A DNA stretch of 64,000 nucleotides from an uncultured Clostridia bacterium (lineage in GTDB: Bacteria > Bacillota > Clostridia > UBA1381), in contig CAKSDE010000006.1 in NCBI GenBank assembly GCA_934444735.1, positions 114,909 to 178,908 on the forward strand, read 5' to 3'. Each line of letters begins with the position of its first letter. The first letter of the stretch is position 1. Below, piece after piece: positions 17,466-27,500 of this stretch. Both the position numbers and the translations under genes were made by a program. Under the pieces are notes generated by a model. It was given only the letters and a program-made list of their open reading frames with translations, made no database searches and had not been told where the DNA came from.

Positions 17466-18269
17466 ATGAAAAAATCAGTATTTGTAACGGGCGGAACGGT
17501 CGGCAGCGGCTTTGCTATAGCCGAACGCTTCGCCAAAGAGGGACGCTCCGTCATAATCACCAGCCGAGACGAAGTTCGTGCCAAAGCCGCCGCGCAAAAG
17601 ATAGCGGACGCTTACGGCGTATTCGCAAAAGGGTACGGCTTGGATATACGCGATGAGGAGCGCGTAAAGGAAATATTTTCCGACATTGACAAAAACGGCT
17701 GCTTTTGCGAAACGGTCTGCTTAAATTCCGCAGATATGGGATTCGGTAAAGATCCCGCCATCGGTATGCCGTTTTTTGACGTTTCGGTCGAGGAGTTCGG
17801 ACGTGTGTTTGAAACAAATCTCGTCTGGAATTTTATGATCGTGCGCCAGGCAGCACTCAGAATGAAAGAACACAAAAAAGGCGCGATAGTCTTTATAAGC
17901 TCAAATACCGCCTACCGTGCAATCCCGAACCGCAGCGCATACTGTGCATCAAAGGGCGGCATAAATTCAATGTCAAAAGCATTTGCGATAGATCTCGGGC
18001 AATACGGCATACGCAGCAATGTCGTTCTGCCCGGCACAATAAAAACGCAAAGATGGGTTGAGATGGGAAATAAACAGATTGTAAACGGTGAGCTTACTCC
18101 CATCGGCGACATATCCGACTTTGAGGACATCGCAAATGCCGCATGGTTTTTGGGAAGTGACGAATCGAAAAATATCACCGGCAGCGAGATTATCGTTGAC
18201 GGCGGCATGAGCGCACAGCTCTATCCGCAGCTTTTAAATGAGCTTAAAAGAAAAACTTTTGAAAAATAG
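17466..18269 (+). CDS. Short-chain dehydrogenase/reductase
   Basis: A 267-residue classical SDR: NAD(P)-binding TGGTVGSG near residue 8, catalytic Ser in VFISSNTAYR and Tyr/Lys in YCASKGG, then the C-terminal GSEIIVDGGM. As third gene of an AraC-controlled operon with a sugar-acid dehydratase and GH16, it probably oxidises or reduces a sugar or sugar acid, for example a gluconate-5-dehydrogenase-like step. The ribosome site GGAGTGAATAAT contains the upstream stop codon, giving translational coupling. Confidence 0.85.
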   Translation: MKKSVFVTGGTVGSGFAIAERFAKEGRSVIITSRDEVRAKAAAQKIADAYGVFAKGYGLDIRDEERVKEIFSDIDKNGCFCETVCLNSADMGFGKDPAIGMPFFDVSVEEFGRVFETNLVWNFMIVRQAALRMKEHKKGAIVFISSNTAYRAIPNRSAYCASKGGINSMSKAFAIDLGQYGIRSNVVLPGTIKTQRWVEMGNKQIVNGELTPIGDISDFEDIANAAWFLGSDESKNITGSEIIVDGGMSAQLYPQLLNELKRKTFEK

Positions 18270-18274
18270 TCATA

Positions 18275-18400
18275 AGGGGATGTTAAAAAGCTCCGCAACG
18301 CAAGAAAAGAAGCAAAATACAAATATTATAGTAAATGTAATTGTTAAGATTTGGTTTTATTAAAGCAGAAAAATCAAAAAAATAGTCATATATCCAATCT
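18275..18400 (+). repeat. Truncated GGGGATGTTAAAAAGCTCCG repeat
   Basis: Begins AGGGGATGTTAAAAAGCTCC at 18275, followed by CAAGAAAAGAAGCAAAATAC. It matches the left end of the element at 12853 but no right terminus is found. The rest of the gap to the small ORF is AT-rich with nothing else recognised. Confidence 0.55.
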
Positions 18401-18464
18401 TCGGCGCATATAATTTCTTTGTACGGCACAAATCGCAAAAATGTGCAAGAAGGGGTGAAAAAAA

Positions 18465-18584
18465 ATGCAATCCTTTATCGCTCTGCTTTTGGCATCGGTA
18501 GGAGCGCTGTTTTTATACGTTCACAGTGCAAGTCACACAGCTTCGGAAAGCGAAAAAAGGCGCAAGCACAGTTTCCGTACTTAA
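18465..18584 (+). CDS. Small membrane protein, 39 residues
   Basis: An ATG preceded by AGAAGGGGTG opens a 39-codon frame. The product has one hydrophobic segment (FIALLLASVGALFLYVH, residues 4-20) followed by a basic, polar tail rich in Ser, Lys, Arg and His. This is a typical single-pass small protein. No family recognised. It stands alone between the SDR operon and a lipoprotein gene. Confidence rests on the ribosome site and composition only. Confidence 0.45.
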   Translation: MQSFIALLLASVGALFLYVHSASHTASESEKRRKHSFRT

Positions 18585-18681
18585 AAACAGTTCAAACGTT
18601 CAAAATTTGTTGTTATTTTAACTAATTTTCCATTTCATTTTTTGGTTATTATTGTTAAATGGGCAAATTTTGATAAAATCC

Positions 18682-18710
18682 TTGACTTTTAAAATATTTT
18701 TTGCTAAAAT
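18682..18710 (+). promoter_or_regulatory. Promoter for the low-complexity lipoprotein
   Basis: TTGACT (18682-18687), 17-bp spacer, TAAAAT (18705-18710). Confidence 0.7.
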
Positions 18711-18777
18711 GCGTATTGTAAACAGATGTGCCGTATATACTTTACGGATACATAAAAAAAGAAAGAGGTAATTTAAA

Positions 18778-19032
18778 ATGAAAAAACTTATTACATTATT
18801 ATTGGCAGGTATGCTCGCACTTTCAATGTGTGCTTGCGGCGGTAACACAGCTGACGATACAACAGCTGATGACTCAGCAGTAACAGATACAACTGATAAA
18901 ACTGCTGATGACACAACAGCTGACGAAGACAAGACAGCTGATGAAACTGATGCTACAGCTGACGAAGATAAGACAGCTGATGACACAGCTGCTGACGATA
19001 CAGCTGCTGATACAGAGGCTGACGCTCAATAA
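18778..19032 (+). CDS. Low-complexity Thr/Ala/Asp-rich lipoprotein
   Basis: An 84-residue protein with a lipoprotein signal peptide (MKKLITLLLAGMLALSMCAC, lipid attachment at the first Cys of the lipobox LSMC). The mature part is built almost only of Thr, Ala, Asp and some Glu/Lys in imperfect repeats such as TADDTTADD and TADEDKTADE. It is highly acidic and likely disordered on the outer face of the membrane. The DNA is correspondingly repetitive (ACAGCTGATGAC-type units), so copy number may vary between strains. Own promoter and terminator make it a single-gene unit. Confidence 0.75.
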   Translation: MKKLITLLLAGMLALSMCACGGNTADDTTADDSAVTDTTDKTADDTTADEDKTADETDATADEDKTADDTAADDTAADTEADAQ

Positions 19033-19054
19033 TTTGCAAAAACGAAGAAAAAAA

Positions 19055-19097
19055 GGTTGTTTGAAAGTCAATTGGCTTTTAAACAACCTCTTTTTTT
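19055..19097 (+). terminator. Terminator of the lipoprotein gene (GGCTGT palindrome family)
   Basis: GGTTGTTTGAAAGTCAATTG paired with CTTTTAAACAACC, then CTTTTTTT. Confidence 0.8.
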
Positions 19098-19098
19098 A

Positions 19099-19131
19099 GG
19101 GGATACTTTTCCGGAGCTTTTTAACATCCCC
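19099..19131. repeat. 33-bp short copy of the GGGGAT/ATCCCC element
   Basis: GGGGATACTTTTCCGGAG followed by CTTTTTAACATCCCC. Only the termini of the longer element are kept. It is flanked by TTTTTTTA and TTTTT, so it could also act as a second terminator between the convergent lipoprotein and SNF2 genes. Confidence 0.6.
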
Positions 19132-19140
19132 TTTTTATTT

Positions 19141-22100
19141 TTACGAAAATATTGCTAATATCTCTTCTTTTGTAAGTCCCGATAAAAGGCGCGAATTTTC
19201 CTTTATCAAATCATTGGCAAGCTCTTTTTTCTTATCCTGCAATTTTATAATCTGTTCTTCAATTGTTCCCTTTGCGGCAAGCTTTATCACCTGCACCGCC
19301 TTATCCTGACCGATACGGTACGCTCTGTCTGACGCCTGATCCATCACCGCCGGATTCCACCACGGATCATAATGGATAACCATATCGGCGCCGGTAAGAT
19401 TCAAACCCGTTCCGCCGGCTTTTAAGGAGATTAAAAATACATCTTTCTCGCCTTTGTTAAATCTTGACGCAAGCTCTATTCTTTCCTCCGGCGGAGTCGA
19501 GCCGTCAAGATAAAAATACGAAATCCCCAATTTGTCCAAGCTCTCGGCGATAATCGAAAGCATTGACGTAAACTGCGAAAAGACTAAAATCCTGTGTCCC
19601 GCACCGACAGCCGAGGAGGCAAGCTCCTCAAAAAGCAGCAGCTTTCCGCTCTCATCTTTAAAATTACTGTCAAAAAGCCGTGGGTGGCAGCATATCTGCC
19701 TCAGGCGCATAAGGTGCGCCAAAATCCGCATACGTCCCTCGCCGCCTAAATTATCCATATACATCACTTCATTGCGCGCCGACTTCAAAAATGCCTCATA
19801 CATCTTCTTCTGCTCACGCTCAAGACCGGCATAAACCGTATTTTCAATCTTCTCCGGGAGCTCTTTTAACACTTCCTTTTTCATTCTGCGCAATATAAAC
19901 GGACGAATCTTCTCGCGCAGCTCATCAATTGCCGCCTTGTCCTCATTTTTCATGATACCGCTCTCAAAGCGCTTTACAAATTCACGGTAGGAGTAAAGAT
20001 ACCCGTTCATCACAAAATCGAATATCGACCAAAGCTCGCTCAAAGAATTTTCTATCGGAGTACCGGTAAGCGCAAAATAGCCGCCTGCCTTGATTTTCTT
20101 GACGCTCTTCGCGTTTATTGTCCCCGGATTTTTTATATACTGCGCCTCATCTATAAAAAAGTACGCAAACTCCTTTTTACGGTAAAGCTCCATATCGCGC
20201 CGCATAAGCGGATAAGAGGTTATTACAAAATCATACCCGTCCAGATCCTCCGTCAGGCGTATACGGTCCTCTTTTACACCCTCTATAATCACGCTTTTCG
20301 CGCTCGGCGCAAACTTTGCAATTTCGCTCTGCCAATTATAGGTAAGACTGCTCGGTGTAACGACCAAAACGGGCTTATCGCGCGAAACGCTCATGGAAAA
20401 CGCTATTACCTGCAAGGTTTTTCCCAAACCCATATCGTCCGCCAATATTCCGCCGAAGCCGAATGCCGCCAGCTGTGCCAGCCACTTCACGCCCTCACGC
20501 TGATAATCACGCAAAACGCTGTCTATCTCTTTTGGGATATTTATTTTTACATTTTTAATCTCGCCGATAAATTTATCAAAGCTTTTATCACCCTCGATAA
20601 TCCCCGCACCTTCAAGTCCGGAAAGATAAAACGAATTAAACATACTTACCGACTTTTTGCCTGCGGCTATGTCCTTTTCGTCAAATCCTAAGCTCTCTAT
20701 CAGTGAAAAGGGAGAAATACCGTCCGTTTCAAGCTCGTAAAATATGCCGTTTTTCGCCCGGTAATACGGCTTTTTAAGCTTTACTGCCGCGATAATCGCG
20801 GAAATTTCCGCATCGGACAGCTCACTTTCAAATCCGACCTCCAAAAGGTTTATATCACCGCGATACCCCACCCTTGCCTTTATCGGCGCTTTTTCTATAT
20901 CAATTCTGTTGTTGTAGATAACGTCCGCATAGGTTTCAAGCTTTGCAAGCCTTCTTGTCAAAAAATCGAAGATTACATCGTTATCATCACTCACAAATTT
21001 CGTACCGTCATTTTCAAAATCGGAGAAAAATCTGACCACCTCTTTTTCAAGCCGCGTATTTCTCACCAAAATCTTATCCCGAATCTCCAATCCTTGCGAA
21101 AGATTTATCGTAATCGCACCGTAATGAACAAGCACCGCCGCCGTAACCGAATCGTTGTACTTATCCGCGAAAATCTCAAATCGCGGCTTTTGGTCTATAA
21201 CCATCTCTTCAAAGCCGTTTAAAACAACCCCTCTTTTGCCCTTTATCCTCGGCAGAACGTTCACAACAAAGCTGACCGCATTACTATCCTCAAAATCAAC
21301 CTGTGTACGTCCCGCGGCAATTACCGTCTTATAGACGGGCATGAACCAGCTTTGCCAATCCTTTGTGGTTTTATATAACATTCCCTCATACAAAAACCAA
21401 CTCCCATCGGCTGTAAGCGCATTTGCGCGCTCGGTTACTATCATATTTACGCTGTTCTTTTCGGCATTCACATCTAAAAGAATATCGGGATCGTCCTCTA
21501 TGATGCGCAGATCGGGCGCCGAAACACCGTCAATCTTAAATTCACATTCCACTCGCTCTAAAATCGGCAGTATATGCTTTAGCGTATAATCGCCGACATA
21601 CATCTCGGCGTTTCCCTCGCCTGCGCCCGTGCCGACCTCATGCAGAATATCGAGTATTTCCTTTTCATCCGCACCAAAAACACATTCGTCCGCATCGGGG
21701 CGCTTGTGCTTTGAGAGAATCACCTTTCCCTCACCGTATATACCCTTTATAAACGCGCCGACCTTTTCAATCGGCTCGGTCTTTTCAATCCCCGCCTTAA
21801 TTCCGACAGAGCAGCTGCATTTATCGACACCGGTATAAATATTAAGGCAGAACGACACATTCACCTTTTTCTTTTCACTGTCGAGCTTTTTGTACTCATC
21901 GCAAAGTGCCGCCGCCAATCTGTCGTTGTCGTTCGTCATTCCGTTACGGTCATTTTTCATACAGGTCTTAAGCGCCGCAACAATATGCTTGCAGGAGCAG
22001 CCCATTGTATGATAATACGGACAGGTGCAGAAATATTGGGTAATTTTGCCGTCTTTCACGCTTATGCTGACGTTATATATCTGAGCGCCGTCAACCACTG

Positions 22101-22221
22101 CGTGAATCGTATTCTCGTCCATCGACTTTATATGAACGCGCCCCTCGCGGAAATATTCCGTACCGCGCTTATAAATCGCCTGAGAGCAAATGCTTTTTAT
22201 TAAATCGTCCGTTATCCTCAT
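19141..22221 (-). CDS. SWIM zinc-finger SNF2-family helicase
   Basis: A 1026-residue protein. The N-terminus has a SWIM zinc finger (CTCPYYHTMGCSCKHIVAAL, near residues 65-85), the middle is the bacterial SNF2-associated region, and the C-terminal half is a full SNF2 motor: DYQREGVKWL, Walker A ADDMGLGKT, Walker B-type FFIDEAQ, SALTGTP-equivalent ALTGTPIENS, then the helicase C domain with YLDGSTPPEER, AGGTGLNLT and QASDRAYRIGQ. Such proteins translocate on dsDNA and are usually chromosomal orphans in Clostridia. No methylase or nuclease neighbour suggests a DISARM-like defence role. Ribosome site GAGGGTG. Confidence 0.9.
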   Translation of the reverse strand: MRITDDLIKSICSQAIYKRGTEYFREGRVHIKSMDENTIHAVVDGAQIYNVSISVKDGKITQYFCTCPYYHTMGCSCKHIVAALKTCMKNDRNGMTNDNDRLAAALCDEYKKLDSEKKKVNVSFCLNIYTGVDKCSCSVGIKAGIEKTEPIEKVGAFIKGIYGEGKVILSKHKRPDADECVFGADEKEILDILHEVGTGAGEGNAEMYVGDYTLKHILPILERVECEFKIDGVSAPDLRIIEDDPDILLDVNAEKNSVNMIVTERANALTADGSWFLYEGMLYKTTKDWQSWFMPVYKTVIAAGRTQVDFEDSNAVSFVVNVLPRIKGKRGVVLNGFEEMVIDQKPRFEIFADKYNDSVTAAVLVHYGAITINLSQGLEIRDKILVRNTRLEKEVVRFFSDFENDGTKFVSDDNDVIFDFLTRRLAKLETYADVIYNNRIDIEKAPIKARVGYRGDINLLEVGFESELSDAEISAIIAAVKLKKPYYRAKNGIFYELETDGISPFSLIESLGFDEKDIAAGKKSVSMFNSFYLSGLEGAGIIEGDKSFDKFIGEIKNVKINIPKEIDSVLRDYQREGVKWLAQLAAFGFGGILADDMGLGKTLQVIAFSMSVSRDKPVLVVTPSSLTYNWQSEIAKFAPSAKSVIIEGVKEDRIRLTEDLDGYDFVITSYPLMRRDMELYRKKEFAYFFIDEAQYIKNPGTINAKSVKKIKAGGYFALTGTPIENSLSELWSIFDFVMNGYLYSYREFVKRFESGIMKNEDKAAIDELREKIRPFILRRMKKEVLKELPEKIENTVYAGLEREQKKMYEAFLKSARNEVMYMDNLGGEGRMRILAHLMRLRQICCHPRLFDSNFKDESGKLLLFEELASSAVGAGHRILVFSQFTSMLSIIAESLDKLGISYFYLDGSTPPEERIELASRFNKGEKDVFLISLKAGGTGLNLTGADMVIHYDPWWNPAVMDQASDRAYRIGQDKAVQVIKLAAKGTIEEQIIKLQDKKKELANDLIKENSRLLSGLTKEEILAIFS

Positions 22222-22256
22222 AAATCAACACCCTCATCATTTTAAAGTATCTTTAT

Positions 22257-22285
22257 ATTATAGCACACAAAAACAAAAAAATCAA
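22257..22285 (-). promoter_or_regulatory. Promoter for the SNF2 gene
   Basis: TTGATT (22285-22280), 17-bp spacer, TATAAT (22262-22257). Confidence 0.75.
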
Positions 22286-22331
22286 TGGTTTGAGGGGCAA
22301 AAAAAGAAGTTGTGAAAATTTCCGAAAAACC

Positions 22332-22360
22332 TTGAAAATACATTTATTTCATGATATAAT
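22332..22360 (+). promoter_or_regulatory. Promoter for the WG-repeat protein
   Basis: TTGAAA (22332-22337), 17-bp spacer, TATAAT (22355-22360). Confidence 0.8.
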
Positions 22361-22420
22361 ATGTTTAATATCGGTAAATTTTGCCGATAAATATTTATTA
22401 AAACCGAAAGGGGAAGAAAA

Positions 22421-24436
22421 ATGAAAAAATTTTTAACAAAAACATTATCTGCCGTACTTTTATGCAGTTCTGTATTTGCAAATGCGGCATGGGCGGAGGA
22501 CGCGCAACATCTGACTTTCTCGGTACCGATCAACAGTGGGTATAAAAATATTAAATATTCTTCATACGGTGATTATTGGATTACGACAGACAGCAACGAC
22601 AAGTACGGAATAATTAAAACTGACGGTACGGTAACGGTACCGTTTGAATATGATGAATTATTCGGAAATAATTATCAACACACATTCCAAAGAATGTACG
22701 GCAACCGTATCGGAGCTGAAAAAGACGGAAAATACGGAATTATTGATTATAACGGAAATGTAATTTTTCCTATTGAATACAAAGGCATATATAATCCGGA
22801 CATGTATTATTATTACGATGTAAACAATAAACAAATCAAAGAGTGTTTTACTACGAGCGATAATAAATATTTCAATTATGACGGTCAAGAAGTAGAGCCG
22901 ATTGATAAAATAAATGATACCATGTTTATAAAGAAAGACGGTGAACAATATACCGTTATGAAAACAACAGGAGAGAATATTTTTTCCTTTAGCAGTTCCT
23001 CGATGGATGCATATACGATTTGTGATAATTTAATACTTATTGATAAAAATGATGAATACGATGCGTATGCGAAGGCAATAAACTTCAATGGAGAATATGT
23101 TTTAAGTGAGTATAGTACTATACAAAAACTTGAAGATGACAGATATAAGGTTTCCAAGAATGGTCAGACGGGTATTGTGGATGGAAACGGAAATATTATA
23201 GTACCATTGCAAAGTAAAGAACTAAATAATCTGAAATACGATAGCTTTATCGAAGAAGAAAAATTGGAAAGGAGAGATGACGGCTACTATCAGGTATATG
23301 ATTTATGGGATGTAAATGGAAATGTGATTATTTCACACACGATAACGAAAAAAAGAGATGTTAGTGATGGTTTTGGTGTATTAAATGGTAATCTTATCAG
23401 AATTGTTCAGGATGGAAAATATGGCATAATGGATAAATATGGAAATATTGTGGTTCCGTGTCAATATACAAAAATAGAAACTGATTGGAAACAGGGGGAC
23501 AACAGTATATTTATTGTTGGTGATGATAATAAAAAGGTAGGAGCTATAGATCAAGCCGGAAATATAATAATACCGATAGAATATGATGGTGTATTTTTTT
23601 ACAATAAGGACACTATAGGTGTAAAAAAAGATGGTATGGGTGGAATCTTGAATTCAAAAGGAGATATTGTTTTACCGATTGAATATAAAAATATTATAAG
23701 GCTCGCCAAAGATAGATTTATAGTAGAAAAAGATGATAAGAAAGGAATTGTTGATAGTAACAATAACGCACTTTCACCAATGATTTATGACGGTATATAT
23801 CAGGCATACGGTTTTGGAATGTGGTTTTATCAATACCGCAAGGATTTAGATTCTCATGACATCTATGTTGTAAAGCAAGGTGATAAATACGGTATAATTT
23901 CAAAATACGGCAAGGAGTTAATCCCATGTAACTATGATATCGGTACTGCCATTATAGACAACGGTACATTGTATTGTTCATTAGGCACAGATGAGGGCTG
24001 GGGCATTGCAAAGGTATACGATCCGCAGCTTGCCGAAGATGTTATCCATAAAGTAATCTTTACAATCGGCGAGCACAATTCAAGAGTATTCGGCAAATTG
24101 CAGGAAAACGATGTCGCACCGATTATCCGCAACAACCGTACAATGCTCCCGGCAAGAGCGGTTGCGGAAAGTCTTGGCGGAACAGTCGGCTGGGATGAAA
24201 ATAACAAGGCAGTAACGGTAAACGGCAAGAATAAAAACGGCGAAGATGTGTCGCTTGTTATAAATATCGGCTCGGATACGGCATATGTAAACGGCGAGGC
24301 GGTAACGCTTGACAGTCCCGCATTTATCGAAAATAACCGCACATACACACCTGTGCGCTTTATCGCGGAAAACCTCGGCGCCGACGTTTCGTGGGACGAG
24401 GATAATCAGAGAGTTATATTAGAAAAAAATCAGTAA
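22421..24436 (+). CDS. Secreted WG-repeat protein with C-terminal copper amine oxidase N-like domain
   Basis: A 671-residue exported protein. The signal peptide ends near AAWAEDAQ. Residues about 40-530 contain eight to nine WG-type repeats of the pattern KYGIIDYNGNVIFPIEY (for example KYGIIKTDGTVTVPFEY, KYGIMDKYGNIVVPCQY, KVGAIDQAGNIIIPIEY). The last about 120 residues are two copies of the copper amine oxidase N-terminal-like motif (RTMLPARAVAESLGGTVGWD and RTYTPVRFIAENLGADVSWD), a frequent wall-associated module in Clostridia. Probable surface or wall-binding protein; the ligand is unknown. The repeat region is visibly more AT-rich than the C-terminal domain. Confidence 0.8.
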   Translation: MKKFLTKTLSAVLLCSSVFANAAWAEDAQHLTFSVPINSGYKNIKYSSYGDYWITTDSNDKYGIIKTDGTVTVPFEYDELFGNNYQHTFQRMYGNRIGAEKDGKYGIIDYNGNVIFPIEYKGIYNPDMYYYYDVNNKQIKECFTTSDNKYFNYDGQEVEPIDKINDTMFIKKDGEQYTVMKTTGENIFSFSSSSMDAYTICDNLILIDKNDEYDAYAKAINFNGEYVLSEYSTIQKLEDDRYKVSKNGQTGIVDGNGNIIVPLQSKELNNLKYDSFIEEEKLERRDDGYYQVYDLWDVNGNVIISHTITKKRDVSDGFGVLNGNLIRIVQDGKYGIMDKYGNIVVPCQYTKIETDWKQGDNSIFIVGDDNKKVGAIDQAGNIIIPIEYDGVFFYNKDTIGVKKDGMGGILNSKGDIVLPIEYKNIIRLAKDRFIVEKDDKKGIVDSNNNALSPMIYDGIYQAYGFGMWFYQYRKDLDSHDIYVVKQGDKYGIISKYGKELIPCNYDIGTAIIDNGTLYCSLGTDEGWGIAKVYDPQLAEDVIHKVIFTIGEHNSRVFGKLQENDVAPIIRNNRTMLPARAVAESLGGTVGWDENNKAVTVNGKNKNGEDVSLVINIGSDTAYVNGEAVTLDSPAFIENNRTYTPVRFIAENLGADVSWDEDNQRVILEKNQ

Positions 24437-24481
24437 GGGCTGCGTAAAAATGCACGGAACCGCATAAAACGTTAAAAAACA

Positions 24482-24517
24482 GGCTGTTTAAAAAGTCAAT
24501 CGACTTTTTAAACAGCC
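24482..24517. terminator. Bidirectional palindromic terminator (GGCTGT family)
   Basis: GGCTGTTTAAAAAGTCAATC plus its complement, ending AAACAGCC. T-rich tracts follow on both strands, so it can serve both the WG gene and purL, which converge here. Confidence 0.8.
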
Positions 24518-24559
24518 TTTGCTTTATTCTTATGTTACGAGTTTTTTTAACCCCTTTTT

Positions 24560-27500
24560 CTATTTAAAATACTTTACCGCCGATCTGAACAGTCCCATAT
24601 CGTAGTTTCCTTCTACATTTTTGTAGAGTCCGTCACCGATTCTCTCCGAATGTCCCATCTTGCCGAACACTCTTCCGTCGGGTGACAAAATTCCCTCAAT
24701 CGCCATATACGAACCGTTCGGGTTATGCTCGATATTCATGCTCGCATCTCCGTCAAAGTCCACATACTGCGTCATAATCTGACCGTTTCGGATAAGCCGT
24801 GCGATTTCCTCATCACTTGCTATAAATCTGCCCTCGCCGTGCGAAATCGGTACGGTATAAACCTCGCCCAGCTTTGCCTCTGTAAGCCACGGTGAATTAT
24901 TCGAGGTGAGCTTTGTGCGCACAAGCTTGGACTGGTGACGTGCAATCGTATTAAAGGTCAAAGTCGGCATATCGGCTCTTGCGTCGATAATTTTGCCGTA
25001 GGGTACAAGTCCCAGCTTTATAAGCGCCTGGAAACCGTTGCATATACCGCCCATGAGTCCGTCACGCTTATTCAAAAGCTCCTCTACCGCCTCTTTTATC
25101 TCGCCGTTTCTGAAAAATGCCGTTATAAACTTGCCCGAACCGTCCGGCTCATCTCCCCCCGAGAATCCGCCCGGGATAAATACTATCTGCGAATCCGAAA
25201 TCTTTTTTGCAAAGCTCTTTACCGATTCCGAAATCCCCGATGCAGACATATTGTTTATTACAAATATCTCTGCATCCGCGCCCGCATCGGTAAATGCTTT
25301 TTGCGTATCATACTCGCAGTTCGTCCCCGGGAATACCGGTATCAGGACCTTCGGCTTTTGGCATTTTATCGCAGGGTGCGTGATTTTTTCTGCCGCAAAT
25401 CTGACATTTTCAACCTTTTCTTTTTCGGTATGCACTTTTGTCGGATAGATTTTCTCAAGCTTTTCTTCGTAAATTTCCGAAAGCTTACTCATATTGCACG
25501 AGTCATTCAGATAAGAGATTGTATGCTCCGGCTTTGTGCAGCCGATCAATATTCCCTCTTGTGAGTCGCCGACAAGCTCGATTATAAAGGAGCCGTAGCT
25601 ATAGCCGAAAATATCCGCTAAAGTCAGCTTATTATCAAACGCAAACCCGACTCTGTTTCCGAGCGTCATCTTGAAAATCGCCTCTGCCGCACCGCCGTAT
25701 GTCGGTGTATATACCGCCGCGGCTTTTTTATCGCGCACAAGCTTTGATACCTTTGCAAATACGTCCAAAAGTGACGATGTAACCGGCAGTCCGTTTTCGT
25801 CATATTCGGGTTTTATCATTATAACCTCGTGATCCGGCGCCTTAAATTCGCCCGATACGATATTTTCTGTATTTTCGCAAGTCACCGCAAAAGAAACCAA
25901 TGTCGGCGGAACATCAATCTTCTCGAATGTACCGCTCATCGAATCCTTACCGCCGATTGCGCCGATTCCAAGCTCCTTTTGCGCCTTAAATGCACCCAAA
26001 AGTGCCGCCGCCGGCTTACCCCAGCGCTTTGGATCCTTCATCGGCTTTTCAAAATATTCCTGAAATGTCAGATAAACATCTGAAAATTCCGCGCCCTGTG
26101 CAATAAGCTTTGATACCGATTCCACAACCGCAAGATATGCGCCGTGATACGGGCTTTTTTCAGTAATAAACGGATTATAGCCCCATGCCATCAGCGAGCA
26201 GGTGTCTGTATGCCCTTTTTCAACCGAGATTTTATTTACCATCGCCTGGTTCGGTGTTCTTTGGAATCTTCCGCCGAAAGGCATAAGAACCGTGCCTGCG
26301 CCGATTGTCGAATCGAACCGTTCGGAAAGTCCGCGCTTTGAGCATACGTTCAAATCTCCGACAAGCGCCTCATACCCTTCCACGAAATTCTCGGGGATAG
26401 CCTTATCGTACTTTTCAGCCTTTTCGCACTCTATATCTATATGCTTTTCTGCACCGTTCGAGTTTAAGAACTCTCTTGAAATATTTACGATTCTCTTTCC
26501 GTTCCAATTCATCACAAGATACGGGTTTTCCTTAATCTCGGCAACAACCGTAGCCTCAAGATTTTCCGCCTCGCAAAGAGCCTTAAAGCGTTCAACGTCA
26601 TTCTTCTCAACGACAACCGCCATTCTCTCCTGCGATTCGCTTATAGCAAGCTCGGTACCGTCCAAGCCGTCATATTTTTTCGGTACGGCATTTAAGTCTA
26701 TCTCGATACCGTCCGCCAGTTCGCCGATTGCAACCGATACACCGCCTGCGCCGAAATCGTTGCAGCGCTTTATAAGTTTAGATGCCTCGGGATTTCTGAA
26801 AAGTCTTTGCAGCTTTCTTTCCTCCGGCGCATTACCCTTTTGCACCTCCGCACCGCAGCTCTCAAGCGATTGCAGGGTGTGCGATTTAGACGAACCCGTC
26901 GCACCGCCGCAGCCGTCACGACCTGTTCTTCCGCCCAAAAGTATTACAATATCGCCGTCCTCGGGGCGCTCGCGCCGAACATTTTCTTCGGGGGCTGCGG
27001 CAATAACCGCGCCGATTTCCATACGCTTTGCCACATATCCGTCATGGTAAATCTCGTCCACCTGACCTGTCGCAAGACCGATCTGATTGCCGTATGAGCT
27101 GTAGCCGTTTGCGGCGGTTGTGACTATCTTTCTTTGCGGCAGCTTTCCGGGGAGAGTCTCGCTGACAGGCTTTGTCGGATCTGCTGCGCCGGTTACGCGC
27201 ATTGCTGCGTATACATAGCTCCTTCCGGAAAGCGGATCGCGGATCGCACCGCCGATACAGGTTGCCGCGCCGCCGAACGGCTCGATTTCGGTCGGGTGGT
27301 TATGCGTTTCATTTTTAAAGAGCAGAAGCCATTTTTCGGTTTTTCCGTCAACGTCCACATCAATTTTAACGGTGCAGGCATTTATCTCCTCCGATTCGTC
27401 CAATTTGTCAAGCTTGCCTGTTTTTCTTAAGTATTTAACGGTCAGAGTTGCAATATCCATAAGATTTATCGGCTTTTTCCTGTCCAGAAAATCTCTTGTT

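Noticed and set aside
18874..19086. Antisense frame over the lipoprotein gene encoding a Ser/Cys/Ile-rich product
   Set aside because: It is the shadow of a repetitive Thr/Ala/Asp coding sequence; no ribosome site and low-complexity product.
19141..22221. SNF2 helicase as part of a phage-defence island (DISARM-like)
   Set aside because: No methyltransferase, PLD nuclease or DUF1998 partner nearby; the SWIM/SNF2 layout matches chromosomal orphan helicases of Bacillota.
26202..27050. 282-codon plus-strand frame inside purL
   Set aside because: Shadow frame of a highly conserved enzyme; Ser/Phe-rich with no domain.
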